NCBI GenBank assembly: GCA_903826575.1
Contig: CAIKEU010000039.1
Location: 1 to 64,000, forward strand
DNA: 64,000 bases
Direction of reading: 5' to 3'
DNA from: an uncultured bacterium
GTDB lineage: Bacteria > Actinomycetota > Actinomycetes > S36-B12 > CAIYMF01
A program made the position numbers and the translations under genes. The notes below the pieces were generated by a model. The model was not told where the DNA came from, searched no databases, and saw only the letters and a list, made by a program, of their open reading frames with translations. The first letter of the stretch is position 1. Each line of letters starts with the position of its first letter. Shown here piece by piece: positions 41,410 to 53,761 of the stretch.

Positions 41410-43284
41410 TCATGAATTCGGATACATCGATTCGATGACATCGGCAAACGTGGTTTCGACAACCTTGCGCTTGATCTTCAGGCTTGGCGTGAGTTCCCCG
41501 TCTTCAACCGACAAATCGCGGGGCAAGATACGCACGTCCTTAATTGTCTCCCAGCGGTTAAGGCCTGAGTTGAGTTCGGTCATTGCATCGCGAACCATTT
41601 TGTCGATCTCAGGTGATGCCGCCCACTGCGCCATACCACCGTCGATACCGGCCGCCTTAGCAACACCAGGTGTGACGTCCGGATCGAGGGTGACAATGGC
41701 GGTTGCGTAGTTTCGTCCGCTGGCATGCACGATGACATTGCCCAAGATCGGACAGAGAGCCTTGAATCTCGATTCGATCAGAGCTGGCGCAATGTACTTA
41801 CCACCGCTGGTCTTGACGAGGTCCTTCTTGCGATCTGTTATGCGAACGTAGCCGTCATCGTCAATTTCACCGATATCGCCAGTCGCAAACCAACCGTCAC
41901 CGATCAGCACCTCAGCAGTAGCGTCGGGCAGATTGTGGTAACCACGCATAATGCCGTCACCTCGAAGCAGGATCTCGCCATCCTCAGCAATACGCGCTTC
42001 TGTGCCCGGGAATGGCATGCCGACTGTGCCAACCCAGTTGTGGTCAAGGCGTCCGACACAGGCGCCCGCCGAGGTTTCGGTGAGCCCGTAACCCTCGAGG
42101 ATTGGTAGCCCAACGGCGGCAAACCACATACTTACGTCCTTGGACAGCGCTGCCGAGCCCGAGATCATGAAGTCGATGTTTCCGCCTAGGCGTTCACGAA
42201 CTTTACCGAGCACCAACCTGTCCGCGATCTTGTGCTGTGCGGATAGAGCGAATGGAACGGACTTACCAGCCAGGGTCAGTTCGGCAACCTGCGTACCGAT
42301 GCCAATAGCCCAGTGATAGATCGACGCCTTCGCCCCGCCCTCTGACTCCGTGGTCGATTGAACTCGGGCGTACACCTTTTCGAAGATTCGCGGCGCCCCA
42401 CCCATGAAGTTTGGCTTTATCTCCGCCAGGTTATCGACGATCTTGTCGACGCGGCCGTCAACTGCAGTGGTAAAGCCAAGTTGGAGCTGTGCGGAGATGA
42501 GCACCTTGCCGAACGAGTGCGACAACGGAAGCCACAGGAAGTGCGTCTTGTTGAGCGGATCGGTAATCAAACCCATCGCATCAATTGCCGCACCCTCGTA
42601 CGTCCAATTCTTATGCGTCAGTTCAACGCCCTTGGGCTTTCCGGTCGTACCTGACGTGTAGATCAGGGTGGCGAGATGATCCGAATGCACGGCGTCGTTG
42701 GCCCGTATCACCGCATCGGGATCGGAGGCCAAAAGTGTGCGACCGCGAGCAGCGAGATCGTCGAGCGTGATTACCCACTCGTCAGTACGAACAGCGGGAT
42801 CAACTCCGGCAGTGTCCATCATGATCACACAATCAACACCACTGATCGAGGCGCGTTGCTCAAGTAACTTGCTCAGTTGCTTAGCATCTTCAGCCACAAC
42901 GAAACGTGAACCCGAATCACTAATGATGTACGCAACATCGTCAGAGTTCGTAGACGGATACACCGTCGTCGTCGCCCCGCCGGCGCACATCACTGCAAGG
43001 TCGGCGAAGATCCATTCGAGCCGCGTGGTGGAGGCAATCGCGACTCGCTGTTCCGGCTGCAGGCCAAGGGCGAGAAAACCAGCTGCGAGATCGACAATGC
43101 GCTCGCTACTGCGTGCCCAGGTCCACGAATCCCAACCTGTCGCCGTCGGCGATCGAAAGGCCTCATGCGCTGGAGTTAACTTGACCCGCGAGAACAGCAA
43201 CTCACCCATCGACGTCGCTGGAGTGGGGAGCGATTCAGGCGCCACACTTAAGCGACCAGCACTAGGAACCGCTGACTCGGACAC
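41410..43284 (-). CDS. Long-chain acyl-CoA synthetase (AMP-binding)
   Basis: The 624-residue ANL-superfamily enzyme activates long-chain fatty acids with ATP and CoA. The P-loop is LIYTSGTTGKPKGVELTHKN. The A5 motif is EGYGLTETSAGACV, the adenylate-binding Asp is in WFATGDIGEIDDDG, and the hinge Lys/Asp region is RITDRKKDLVKTSGGKYIAP. Length and motifs match the FadD15-like group of actinobacteria. It lies between lepA and hemW. Confidence 0.92.
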   Translation of the reverse strand: MSESAVPSAGRLSVAPESLPTPATSMGELLFSRVKLTPAHEAFRSPTATGWDSWTWARSSERIVDLAAGFLALGLQPEQRVAIASTTRLEWIFADLAVMCAGGATTTVYPSTNSDDVAYIISDSGSRFVVAEDAKQLSKLLEQRASISGVDCVIMMDTAGVDPAVRTDEWVITLDDLAARGRTLLASDPDAVIRANDAVHSDHLATLIYTSGTTGKPKGVELTHKNWTYEGAAIDAMGLITDPLNKTHFLWLPLSHSFGKVLISAQLQLGFTTAVDGRVDKIVDNLAEIKPNFMGGAPRIFEKVYARVQSTTESEGGAKASIYHWAIGIGTQVAELTLAGKSVPFALSAQHKIADRLVLGKVRERLGGNIDFMISGSAALSKDVSMWFAAVGLPILEGYGLTETSAGACVGRLDHNWVGTVGMPFPGTEARIAEDGEILLRGDGIMRGYHNLPDATAEVLIGDGWFATGDIGEIDDDGYVRITDRKKDLVKTSGGKYIAPALIESRFKALCPILGNVIVHASGRNYATAIVTLDPDVTPGVAKAAGIDGGMAQWAASPEIDKMVRDAMTELNSGLNRWETIKDVRILPRDLSVEDGELTPSLKIKRKVVETTFADVIESMYPNS

Positions 43285-43405
43285 GACGACCTCCCATGCA
43301 GCTCTGGATCATCCAGAGTTCTCGTACGGAAGCGTAGTGGGACAACTGGTCGCTTGCCGGACTTTGCGAGCACATCCGCGAACGGAAATTAAGCCTGCGC
43401 GAGAG

Positions 43406-45253
43406 TTACTTGGGTTTGGCCGGCGATTCGTCAGTGGACAACGCCGCGATGAACGCTTCTTGCGGCACTTCAACCCGCCCAACCATCTTCATGCGCTTCT
43501 TACCTTCCTTCTGCTTCTCAAGCAGTTTGCGCTTACGGCTGATGTCACCGCCGTAGCACTTGGCAAGAACGTCTTTGCGGATTGCTCGGATACTTTCACG
43601 CGCGATCACCCGAGCACCGATCGCGGCCTGAATGGGCACCTCGAACTGCTGGCGAGGGATCAGATCCTTGAGCTTGCCGGCCATATGGACCCCGTAGGCA
43701 TAAGCCTTGTCCTTGTGGACGATCGCGGAAAACGCATCGACAGCGTCACCGTGCAGAAGGATGTCGACCTTCACGAGGTCTGAGGCCTGCTCGCCGGTGG
43801 GTTCGTAATCGAGTGACGCGTACCCACGAGTCTTTGACTTCAACGCATCAAAGAAGTCAAAAACAATTTCCGCCAGTGGCAGGGTGTAGCGCAGCTCGAC
43901 GCGATCCTCAGACAGGTAATCCATCCCCATGAGGACCCCGCGTCGGGTCTGACACAGCTCCATGATTGCGCCGACATAATCACTTGGCGCCAGAATCGTA
44001 GCCCGGACGACAGGTTCGTTTACCTCAGAGATTTTGCCCGAGGGGAACTCGCTCGGATTAGTAACAATCAGCTCGCTACCGTCGTCCATCCGGACGCGGT
44101 AGACCACGTTGGGAGCAGTAGAGATTAGATCGAGATTGAACTCGCGCTCAAGGCGTTCACGCACGATCTCAAGGTGCAGCAAACCGAGGAATCCGCAGCG
44201 GAATCCAAAGCCCAGTGCGACCGACGTTTCCGGTTCGTAGACCAGCGCAGCGTCGTTGAGCTTCAACTTGTCGAGTGCGTCGCGAAGCAGCGGATAGTCC
44301 GAACCATCGAGGGGATACAGCCCCGAGAAGACCATTGGCTTGGGATCGCGGTACCCGCCAAGCGCCTGAGTCGCTCCGCGCAGCGAAGACGTAACCGTGT
44401 CACCGACTCGCGATTGACGAACATCCTTCACGCCCGTGATCAGGTAGCCCACCTCACCCACGCCGACAGCTGCCGACGGCACCGGCTCAGGGGAAATCAC
44501 GCCTACTTCGAGCAGTTCGTGCGTGGCGCCGGTACTCATCATCGAGATGCGCTCACGGGTGGAAAGTTGGCCGTCGATGACACGCACGTACGTCACAACG
44601 CCGCGGTACGTGTCGTACACGGAGTCAAAGATCATGGCTCGTGCGGGTGCATCCGCATCGCCGATCGGCGCAGGAATTAGCTTGACCACTTCGTTGAGAA
44701 GTTCGCCTACGCCAAGACCTGTTTTGGCACTCACCTTGAGGACATCGGCAGGATCACAGCCGATGATGTGCGCCAGTTCGGCCGCATACTTTTCGGGCTG
44801 AGCGGCCGGCAAATCAATCTTGTTGAGGACGGGAATGACCTGCAGGTCGTTTTCCAGTGCAAGGTAGAGGTTGGCCAGCGTCTGCGCCTCGATGCCCTGG
44901 GCCGCATCCACCAGCAGGATCGCGCCCTCGCATGCAGCTAAACTGCGAGAAACCTCGTAAGTAAAGTCAACGTGACCGGGCGTATCGATCAGATTCAGGA
45001 TGTACGTCACACCGTCATCGGCGGTGAACGGTAGCCGCACAGCCTGACTCTTGATGGTGATACCGCGCTCGCGCTCAATATCCATCCGGTCGAGGTACTG
45101 CGCCCTCATCTGACGTGAGTCGACGACTCCCGTGATCTGCAGCATGCGGTCGGCCAGCGTCGACTTACCGTGGTCGATGTGAGCGATGATGCAGAAATTG
45201 CGGATCACCGAGGGGTCGGTCGAACCCGGCTTGGGTGCAGACGAGTTGGCCAC
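43406..45253 (-). CDS. lepA: Elongation factor 4 (LepA)
   Basis: The 615-residue ribosome-associated GTPase shows G1 [16 protein letters not shown]2 [11 protein letters not shown]3 DTPGH and G4 NKID. Domains II and III follow, with the LepA-specific C-terminal domain at the end ([25 protein letters not shown]). The start is GTG. It diverges from rpsT across 307 bases. Confidence 0.97.
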   Translation of the reverse strand: MANSSAPKPGSTDPSVIRNFCIIAHIDHGKSTLADRMLQITGVVDSRQMRAQYLDRMDIERERGITIKSQAVRLPFTADDGVTYILNLIDTPGHVDFTYEVSRSLAACEGAILLVDAAQGIEAQTLANLYLALENDLQVIPVLNKIDLPAAQPEKYAAELAHIIGCDPADVLKVSAKTGLGVGELLNEVVKLIPAPIGDADAPARAMIFDSVYDTYRGVVTYVRVIDGQLSTRERISMMSTGATHELLEVGVISPEPVPSAAVGVGEVGYLITGVKDVRQSRVGDTVTSSLRGATQALGGYRDPKPMVFSGLYPLDGSDYPLLRDALDKLKLNDAALVYEPETSVALGFGFRCGFLGLLHLEIVRERLEREFNLDLISTAPNVVYRVRMDDGSELIVTNPSEFPSGKISEVNEPVVRATILAPSDYVGAIMELCQTRRGVLMGMDYLSEDRVELRYTLPLAEIVFDFFDALKSKTRGYASLDYEPTGEQASDLVKVDILLHGDAVDAFSAIVHKDKAYAYGVHMAGKLKDLIPRQQFEVPIQAAIGARVIARESIRAIRKDVLAKCYGGDISRKRKLLEKQKEGKKRMKMVGRVEVPQEAFIAALSTDESPAKPK

Positions 45254-45560
45254 GTGAGTCAGTGAGTCCTTACGAAAGAGTGCGGGGTTGGTGCGTACGG
45301 GCTCCTCTATCGTCCCACGAACCGGCCGTCACGCCGAACCGACATGACACCTACTATGACTGTCGTGCTCTCGGTGACCCGACGAGGTTAGCCATCCACC
45401 CGGACAAGGGTCCGAGCCATATCAATCGTCACCGTGCGTCATCTAGGCACGGATTTGTCCGGAGTACCCCCGAACAGGTACCCTGACGAGTCGGACCTTC
45501 GGCTCTTCGTGGGTTCGCACCTTCCGGCACGACCACCCGTAACGAAAAGGCTCCAGCACC
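45254..45560. other. Divergent intergenic region lepA/rpsT
   Basis: It must contain the promoters of lepA (minus) and rpsT (plus). A plausible rpsT promoter is at 45455-45484, leaving an rpsT leader of about 70 nt. No small gene or structured RNA is convincing. Confidence 0.4.
45455..45484 (+). promoter_or_regulatory. Putative rpsT promoter
   Basis: -35 TTGTCC (45455-45460), an 18-bp spacer and -10 TACCCT (45479-45484). The ribosome site AAAAGG precedes the GTG of rpsT further downstream. Confidence 0.45.
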
Positions 45561-45827
45561 GTGGCGAATATTAAGTCGCAGATCAAGCGCAACCGTACGA
45601 ACGAATTGGCACGCCAGCGTAACAAGGCGACCCGTTCGTCCCTGAAGACCGCAGTGCGTCGCTTCCGCGAAGCCGCTGCGGCTGGTGACGCTGCTGCTGC
45701 TGCCGAGTACGCACGCGCTGCCACTCGCCTGCTTGATAAGGCAGCGAGCAAGGGTGTCATTCACAAGAACCAGGCTGCTAACCGCAAGTCGGCTATCGCC
45801 TCACAGGCATCGTCACTCAGCGCCTAA
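45561..45827 (+). CDS. rpsT: 30S ribosomal protein S20
   Basis: The 88-residue basic helical protein binds 16S rRNA early in 30S assembly. [20 protein letters not shown] at the N-terminus and the Ala-rich central helix are typical, and [17 protein letters not shown] closes the core. The start is GTG with AAAAGG upstream. It stands opposite holA, as in most actinobacteria, and ends at a strong terminator. Confidence 0.97.
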   Translation: MANIKSQIKRNRTNELARQRNKATRSSLKTAVRRFREAAAAGDAAAAAEYARAATRLLDKAASKGVIHKNQAANRKSAIASQASSLSA

Positions 45828-45838
45828 CTAACGCTTTC

Positions 45839-45871
45839 AAAAGCGCCGTCCCTGCGGGGGCGGCGCTTTTT
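45839..45871 (+). terminator. Rho-independent terminator after rpsT
   Basis: AAAAGCGCCG (45839-45848) pairs with CGGCGCTTTT (45861-45870), loop of 12 nt, followed by a T-run. It lies 12 bases past the rpsT stop and can also serve holA on the other strand. Confidence 0.9.
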
Positions 45872-45884
45872 GCTTTCCCGTTTG

Positions 45885-46937
45885 TCAGCGCGATCGGTTG
45901 TTGACGATGGTGATGAGCGCGCGTTCAAGCACGTAGGTGCCCTGATCTCTATCCAATCCCTGATCTGACATGTCACGACCGTCCACCGCGCGACCTTTAA
46001 CTGCCGCATCCGCGATCGAGATACCGACGATCGCAGCTGCAACCGCAGACGGATGCCAACGCTTGGCCTGTTCGCGAATGTCTTTGACTTTGAAGATCGG
46101 TACGCCAGCCTCCTTGGCTACTTCTGCATCTGAGGCACCGCGCGGCGATGCCGCGACCCGACCCAGCCCACGTAAACCCGATGCAACAGCAGCCGATAAG
46201 AAAGGCCCCGCCCCCGCATCGTTGACCAACACCCATCGAGAGCGACGCATCGCCTCGACGGCCCGGCCACCGAGAACCGCATCTGAGACAAGGTATCCGG
46301 GAACATCGGCCACGCCGTCGTAGTACGCCGATACTGAGTCCGGGGTGATCGGATCGTCAGCAACATCGCTGACAAGTTGCGCACATGCCGCGGCCAGGGA
46401 GCGCGAATCGTCGCCGACGGCCCGGCGAAGCACATCCATCGCCTGTGGAGTGGCAGCTCGCCGAAGATCTTTAAATTCACGGGCAATGAAGTCGTCTACC
46501 GCTCGGCCTTTGATTTTGTCGCAAGCGGCCACGGTGAAGTCTACAGCCTTGAGCGCATCGCTGACTTTACGTCCCCGAACGCCACCGGGGTGCACGACCA
46601 CGAGCCGCACATCGCCTTCTCGAGCCGCAGTAAGAAGAGTCTCGACCATCACATCATCAGCAAAGTCCGCGGCGTAGACAATCACGACCGCTGCGTCGCC
46701 AAAGAGGTTAGGCGAACAGGCCTCAATCAGTGCGCCGAGGGCTTCATCACTGGTGACGTCAACGTCACGTCGCTCAATCTGCGGGTCCTCGACTCGTGCA
46801 TGCGCCATTACCGACGCAATAACCCGCTCGGCTTGAAAATCATCCGGACCATGCGCGAGCACCGCCCGTGAGGACGCTACCTGTGCCGAAGAAGCACCCG
46901 GTGATTTAGCGGACGACCGCTTGGCTGGTGGAGTCAT
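45885..46937 (-). CDS. holA: DNA polymerase III delta subunit
   Basis: The 350-residue clamp-loader subunit opens the sliding clamp at primed sites. Its N-terminal region (LAHGPDDFQAERVIASVMAHA) fits the HolA domain, and the middle and C-terminal helical regions (VGDDSRSLAAACAQLVSDV, then IREQAKRWHPSAVAAA) follow. A Ser/Ala-rich head of about 25 residues precedes the fold. It is downstream of comEC on the same strand with a 39-base gap, the usual actinobacterial arrangement. Confidence 0.9.
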   Translation of the reverse strand: MTPPAKRSSAKSPGASSAQVASSRAVLAHGPDDFQAERVIASVMAHARVEDPQIERRDVDVTSDEALGALIEACSPNLFGDAAVVIVYAADFADDVMVETLLTAAREGDVRLVVVHPGGVRGRKVSDALKAVDFTVAACDKIKGRAVDDFIAREFKDLRRAATPQAMDVLRRAVGDDSRSLAAACAQLVSDVADDPITPDSVSAYYDGVADVPGYLVSDAVLGGRAVEAMRRSRWVLVNDAGAGPFLSAAVASGLRGLGRVAASPRGASDAEVAKEAGVPIFKVKDIREQAKRWHPSAVAAAIVGISIADAAVKGRAVDGRDMSDQGLDRDQGTYVLERALITIVNNRSR

Positions 46938-46976
46938 AACCCCTAGAGCATGTCATGGCCACCCGACAGGTGCGGC

Positions 46977-49424
46977 CTACCCCCACGACCCTCGTCGAAT
47001 GAGTTGCAGTTCGCCTGTATTCGCCTTGACCACGGCCAGATCACCGTCGAGATCCGTACGTCCAACGATGGCACCTACCGCTTGATATGCATGCACGGTG
47101 CCCGGCCACGGATGGCCATAATCGTTGTTAAGACCAACACCAATCAACGCAATTTTGGGTCGGGTGATTCGAGCCCAGTTCGGTGATTGCTTGGCCGAGC
47201 CATGATGTGGGACTTTGACAACGTCGACAGCCGTGACCCGTCCACTTGCGAGCACAGCATCCTGCGCCGCAGTCTCCAAATCACCGCCTAGAAGTGCCCT
47301 CATTGAGTTGACCTTGGCCAGGATCGTCACGCTGGCATTGTTCGGATCAGAGCCAACACCGCGAAGAATTCGTTGCGGCCATAGGACATCCATAACAACC
47401 GGCCCGACCTGGAAGACATCTCCTGGGGCGGCATGACGTTCCGAAATACCCGCCGATTCGGCCCAGCGATAAACGCGGCCTGCCTCGGTGGCCGGCTCGG
47501 ATAGTGGTGAAACTTCGAGAATGGCTGGGCGAGTAATCGAAAGCAGTCCCGGTAAACCTTCAACATGATCCGCGTGAAAATGGGTTAGGACAACCATCGG
47601 GATTGCGGTAATTCTTGACCTCTGGATGCAGCCTCGCTCGGCAGCCGGATCAGGGCCCGTATCAACAGCAATCGCGGTCGCATCGTCAATCCTGATGAGC
47701 GCCGAATCCCCCTGTCCGACATCGCACATGATCATCTGCCAGCCCGCAGGTGGCCACGCGGATGCCGTTGTCAATGGCTGTGAGACAGGGGTTGGCACAC
47801 CAAGTGACAGCGCGATGCCAACGGCGATCACGGTTATACACAACCGTCGAATCTTTCCGGCGGGCGCAATGATCAGAGCGGCGATTCCGGACGCAACCAG
47901 CAATGCCATCAATCCAGCACCTTCGAGTCCACTCGTCCATGGAATCGGCGGGAAGTTCGCCGCTGTCCATCGAGCGATCGCCGATATGGTCGCGGTTGCC
48001 CAACAGGCCGGCAGTACGACAATCGCAGCCAGGCTCGGATTTACCACACCCACAGCACCGGCAATCAGCCCGAACGCCGTAGCCGGGAAGACGCACGGCT
48101 CTGCACAAATATTCGCAAGGATTCCGCCGAGCTGAAGTCCATTACCGAACCACACCGATACCGGTGCAACGATGACGGTCGCGGCAAAGGCAGCTACGCC
48201 CAAGGACGTAATTGTGCGGCCGAACCTGACAAGAGGCGATGACGGCGGTGGGCGATCGGCTCCCCTGCGAGCAACGACAATCAGCGCGGAAGTGGCCAGC
48301 ACAGACATCGCGAAGCCAGGTGAGATTGCCAAGAACGGATCCACCAGTACCAGCGTGCACACGGTAGCGGCCAGAACCGCTTGCGCCCGAAGCTTGAGTC
48401 CAAGGCTCGTGGCCGCAAGTCCAGCAATCGCCATAAGAGCCGCACGATCCACCGATGGCGCAGGCTGCACCACGATGACGTAGGCGACCACGCCACCCGC
48501 GACGGCCAGGAGTTGACGTCGGCCTCGTCGCAATCCCGATGTGCGCAGCAATCCGAGCCAGACGACGATGACAATGCTGATGTTTCCACCCGAGACCGCC
48601 GACAGGTGAGACAGTCCACTATCTCTCATCGCCATCGACAACTCATCGGACATCGCAGTGGTCTGTCCGACGACAAGGCCAGGCAGAAGTCCGCGCACAT
48701 CGTCAGGCTGCCCATGCACACTGGCAGCGACTGAGTTGCGAAAGACGTCGGCGACAACCTGCCACCAAGGCGCTTGGCTGGTGATCACCGTCGTTTCAGC
48801 GCGAACGTAACCCGCAACCCCTCGCAATGGCTCACCGGGCCGGACGGTGCCGACGATATGCACGAACGCTCCAGGGATGAGGCCGGCGACAGGTCGTCGA
48901 AGGTCTAGTTCCACCGGCAGATCCGCCACGATTACCTGACCACCGATGTGTTTCCAGTGACGAAGCGTTGCTCGGCATCGCCACGAATCGTCCATGCGTC
49001 GTGACCCGCTAGTGAGTCCAGATCGACGTTCCGGTGACGTATTGATCATGAGGTCGGCTTCGACGCGCAGATGGTGTTGTGCTCCGAGTGACTGGGCTTC
49101 GGTAGGCAGTGGATCGGCTTGAAGTGGCATCACCCGCCACGTGACGACCACCGCACACAGGACGATCACACACGCACCCGCGACACCTGCTCTTATCAAT
49201 TCAGGTGCAGAACCACGTGACTGTATTGATGAGTGACCCCAGAGCCGCCCAACCGCCGGCAGGAACCAGACCGCCATCAGCATGGCCGACGCCGCAGCTA
49301 CGGCCACGCCCCACATCGTGGGCCACCCGTGGCCAGTAATCAGGAGCAGATCCAACGCGGTGGCAACCCACACGCACAGGGCCGCACCGATCGGTACCCA
49401 CGAAGTTCGCGGCGGCTGCGTCAT
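46977..49424 (-). CDS. comEC: ComEC/Rec2 DNA internalisation protein
   Basis: The 815-residue membrane protein would form the channel for single-stranded DNA entry in natural transformation. It has an N-terminal DUF4131 region, the ComEC core with GLSHLSAVSGGNISIVIVVWLGLLR, and a C-terminal metallo-beta-lactamase domain with LTHFHADHVEGLPGLL and VPHHGSAKQS. All expected parts are intact. The start overlaps comEA by 4 bases. Many actinobacteria keep comEA/comEC without known competence. Confidence 0.93.
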   Translation of the reverse strand: MTQPPRTSWVPIGAALCVWVATALDLLLITGHGWPTMWGVAVAAASAMLMAVWFLPAVGRLWGHSSIQSRGSAPELIRAGVAGACVIVLCAVVVTWRVMPLQADPLPTEAQSLGAQHHLRVEADLMINTSPERRSGLTSGSRRMDDSWRCRATLRHWKHIGGQVIVADLPVELDLRRPVAGLIPGAFVHIVGTVRPGEPLRGVAGYVRAETTVITSQAPWWQVVADVFRNSVAASVHGQPDDVRGLLPGLVVGQTTAMSDELSMAMRDSGLSHLSAVSGGNISIVIVVWLGLLRTSGLRRGRRQLLAVAGGVVAYVIVVQPAPSVDRAALMAIAGLAATSLGLKLRAQAVLAATVCTLVLVDPFLAISPGFAMSVLATSALIVVARRGADRPPPSSPLVRFGRTITSLGVAAFAATVIVAPVSVWFGNGLQLGGILANICAEPCVFPATAFGLIAGAVGVVNPSLAAIVVLPACWATATISAIARWTAANFPPIPWTSGLEGAGLMALLVASGIAALIIAPAGKIRRLCITVIAVGIALSLGVPTPVSQPLTTASAWPPAGWQMIMCDVGQGDSALIRIDDATAIAVDTGPDPAAERGCIQRSRITAIPMVVLTHFHADHVEGLPGLLSITRPAILEVSPLSEPATEAGRVYRWAESAGISERHAAPGDVFQVGPVVMDVLWPQRILRGVGSDPNNASVTILAKVNSMRALLGGDLETAAQDAVLASGRVTAVDVVKVPHHGSAKQSPNWARITRPKIALIGVGLNNDYGHPWPGTVHAYQAVGAIVGRTDLDGDLAVVKANTGELQLIRRGSWG

Positions 49425-50302
49425 ATGCGAACGAGCGGTTTCAACCGCTCGAAAGTTCGCTGCCCGATACCTGAGATCTCTCTGAGTTGGTCAATTGCGG
49501 TAAATCGTCCATGCTGATCACGCCACGCAATGATGCGCGCTGCCATAACCGGTCCGACACCTGGGAGAGCATCAAGAGCCGCAACATCGGCGGCATTGAG
49601 ATCCACCGGTCCACCACTGGAACCCCCACCGGAGGACGAAAGTCCTGAAGATGTTAAACCAGATAGCGGCATCGCGGTCGGAATTTTATGCGAGACAAGG
49701 ATTTGTTCGCCATCAACGACTCGGCGAGCTAGGTTCAATCCACCGCTTGATCGTGAGGACATCAATCCACCGGCTGCTTCAATTGCATCTGAAACACGCG
49801 CGCCGGCGGGGAGCGTCACCAACCCAGGCTCGTGCACCTCACCGAGGATTTGGACAACAACGGTCTGCATCACTACCGATGACGTAGTTGCCGACGACGC
49901 GATCCCCGACGAGATTCCAGACGATGTACCCGGGGGTGGAACGCCGCCTGAATTCACCCCACTCGGCGCAGGTGACGAACTCACGTCGTTGCTTGCTAAG
50001 GCAATCGAGGATCCCGTCGCCATCGAGATGACCGCAGGAGTCGTCATCGTTGACATGTGTGTGAGTACCCACATGACAAGCGCAGTTAACGAAATGGCCA
50101 CCACAACTGGTCGCAGTGAAGCGGCACCCCACCTTTCCCACTGGCGCACACCAACCGAATCCCGCGATTCATCGAGATCGTCATCAGTGGCCAGAACTTT
50201 TCCATCGCGAAGAGCCATCAACCGAGCTCGGGCTTGGTCAGCATTGATTCGACGACGGGGACGTGGCAGCACCACACGACGATAAATTCCCCGAACTCGC
50301 AT
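49421..50302 (-). CDS. comEA: ComEA-like helix-hairpin-helix DNA-binding protein
   Basis: The protein has about 293 residues. The cytoplasmic basic N-terminus is followed by one membrane span (VVVAISLTALVMWVLTHM, about 85-103). After it come a Ser/Gly-rich linker, an SLBB-like domain (VVQILGEVHEPGLVTLPAGARVSDAIEAAGG) and a C-terminal double helix-hairpin-helix (LDALPGVGPVMAARIIAWR and ISGIGQRTFERLKPLVRI) that binds DNA outside the membrane. The ATG at 50302 is chosen because the open frame further upstream overlaps degV. It is coupled to comEC. Confidence 0.9.
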   Translation of the reverse strand: MRVRGIYRRVVLPRPRRRINADQARARLMALRDGKVLATDDDLDESRDSVGVRQWERWGAASLRPVVVAISLTALVMWVLTHMSTMTTPAVISMATGSSIALASNDVSSSPAPSGVNSGGVPPPGTSSGISSGIASSATTSSVVMQTVVVQILGEVHEPGLVTLPAGARVSDAIEAAGGLMSSRSSGGLNLARRVVDGEQILVSHKIPTAMPLSGLTSSGLSSSGGGSSGGPVDLNAADVAALDALPGVGPVMAARIIAWRDQHGRFTAIDQLREISGIGQRTFERLKPLVRI

Positions 50303-50342
50303 CAGAGACGGATAACTATGCGATGTGGGAAACCGCGCCACA

Positions 50343-51188
50343 TCACATGACTGGGGATATCCCGACGGCCACCATGCCCGGACCAACATGAGCACCGACC
50401 ACGGCGCCGACCTCACTGACAGTTATCGAGGCATCGGATATCCGTGCGGTCAAGAGCGTCGCCAGCGTGGCTGCATGCTCGTCAGCATCTAAATGTTGCA
50501 CAGCGATATCGCAGTGACGGCCCGCCGCACGCTCGACCGCACATTCGGTCAGTCGAGCCAACGCTTTGGACGATGTGCGCACCTTCTCCAATGGAACGAC
50601 GCGACCATCAACGAGCTCAAGAATCGGCTTGACCGCAAGCGCCTGCCCAACCACAGCCTGGGCTGTTCCGATGCGGCCACCACGTCGCAGATAGTCCAAG
50701 GTGTCCACGTAGAACAGCACGCTGCTGACCGAACATCGCGTCAGAATGGCCTTGCTCACCTCGTCGCCATCGGCGCCGCCGGCGGCAGCCGTCGCTCCGT
50801 CGAGTACAGCAAATCCCATAGCCATACCAACAATGCGCGTGTCTAAGACGGTGACGGGGATCGGCGATTCGCGCGCCGCAAGAAGTGCCGAGTCGTATGT
50901 CCCGCTCATGTCTGCCGACAGGTGCGCGGACACAACCTCCTGCGCTCCCTCTTCGGCGGCTGCTCGATAGGCACGCAAGAAGCTCTCCGGCGATGGACGC
51001 GAAGTTGTAACCCGTGCACGCCGACGTAGCGCGTCAGCCACGTCGAGCGCGGTTATCCCCACACCATCGTCAAAGGCCTCACCGTCAATCACAACACTCA
51101 CGGGGACAATAGTGACCTGACGAAGCGCGATCACATCCGCGGGCAGGTAGGCGGTCGAGTCGGTAACGACAGCAACCCGCGCACTCAT
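50343..51188 (-). CDS. DegV family protein (fatty-acid-binding)
   Basis: The 281-residue DegV-fold protein has VAVVTDSTAYLPADV at the N-terminus, SAHLSADMSGTYDSAL (lipid head-group loop) and VDTLDYLRRGGRIG in the middle. Members bind fatty acids; FakB relatives present them to a kinase for phosphorylation. No FakA-like kinase is seen in this window. It sits between leuS and comEA as in many actinobacteria. Confidence 0.9.
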   Translation of the reverse strand: MSARVAVVTDSTAYLPADVIALRQVTIVPVSVVIDGEAFDDGVGITALDVADALRRRARVTTSRPSPESFLRAYRAAAEEGAQEVVSAHLSADMSGTYDSALLAARESPIPVTVLDTRIVGMAMGFAVLDGATAAAGGADGDEVSKAILTRCSVSSVLFYVDTLDYLRRGGRIGTAQAVVGQALAVKPILELVDGRVVPLEKVRTSSKALARLTECAVERAAGRHCDIAVQHLDADEHAATLATLLTARISDASITVSEVGAVVGAHVGPGMVAVGISPVM

Positions 51189-51230
51189 GACGCGAGACTA
51201 CCTTTCACGTCGAACGTGCAGATCACTCGC

Positions 51231-53717
<2,487 letters not shown>

Positions 53718-53761
53718 AACTCATCTCTTGAATCACTTGGGCATCATTTCCGCGCGGTCTA

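Noticed and set aside
50303-50416. An upstream extension of comEA
   Set aside because: It reads antisense-like junk within the end of degV; the internal ATG gives the expected basic N-terminus.
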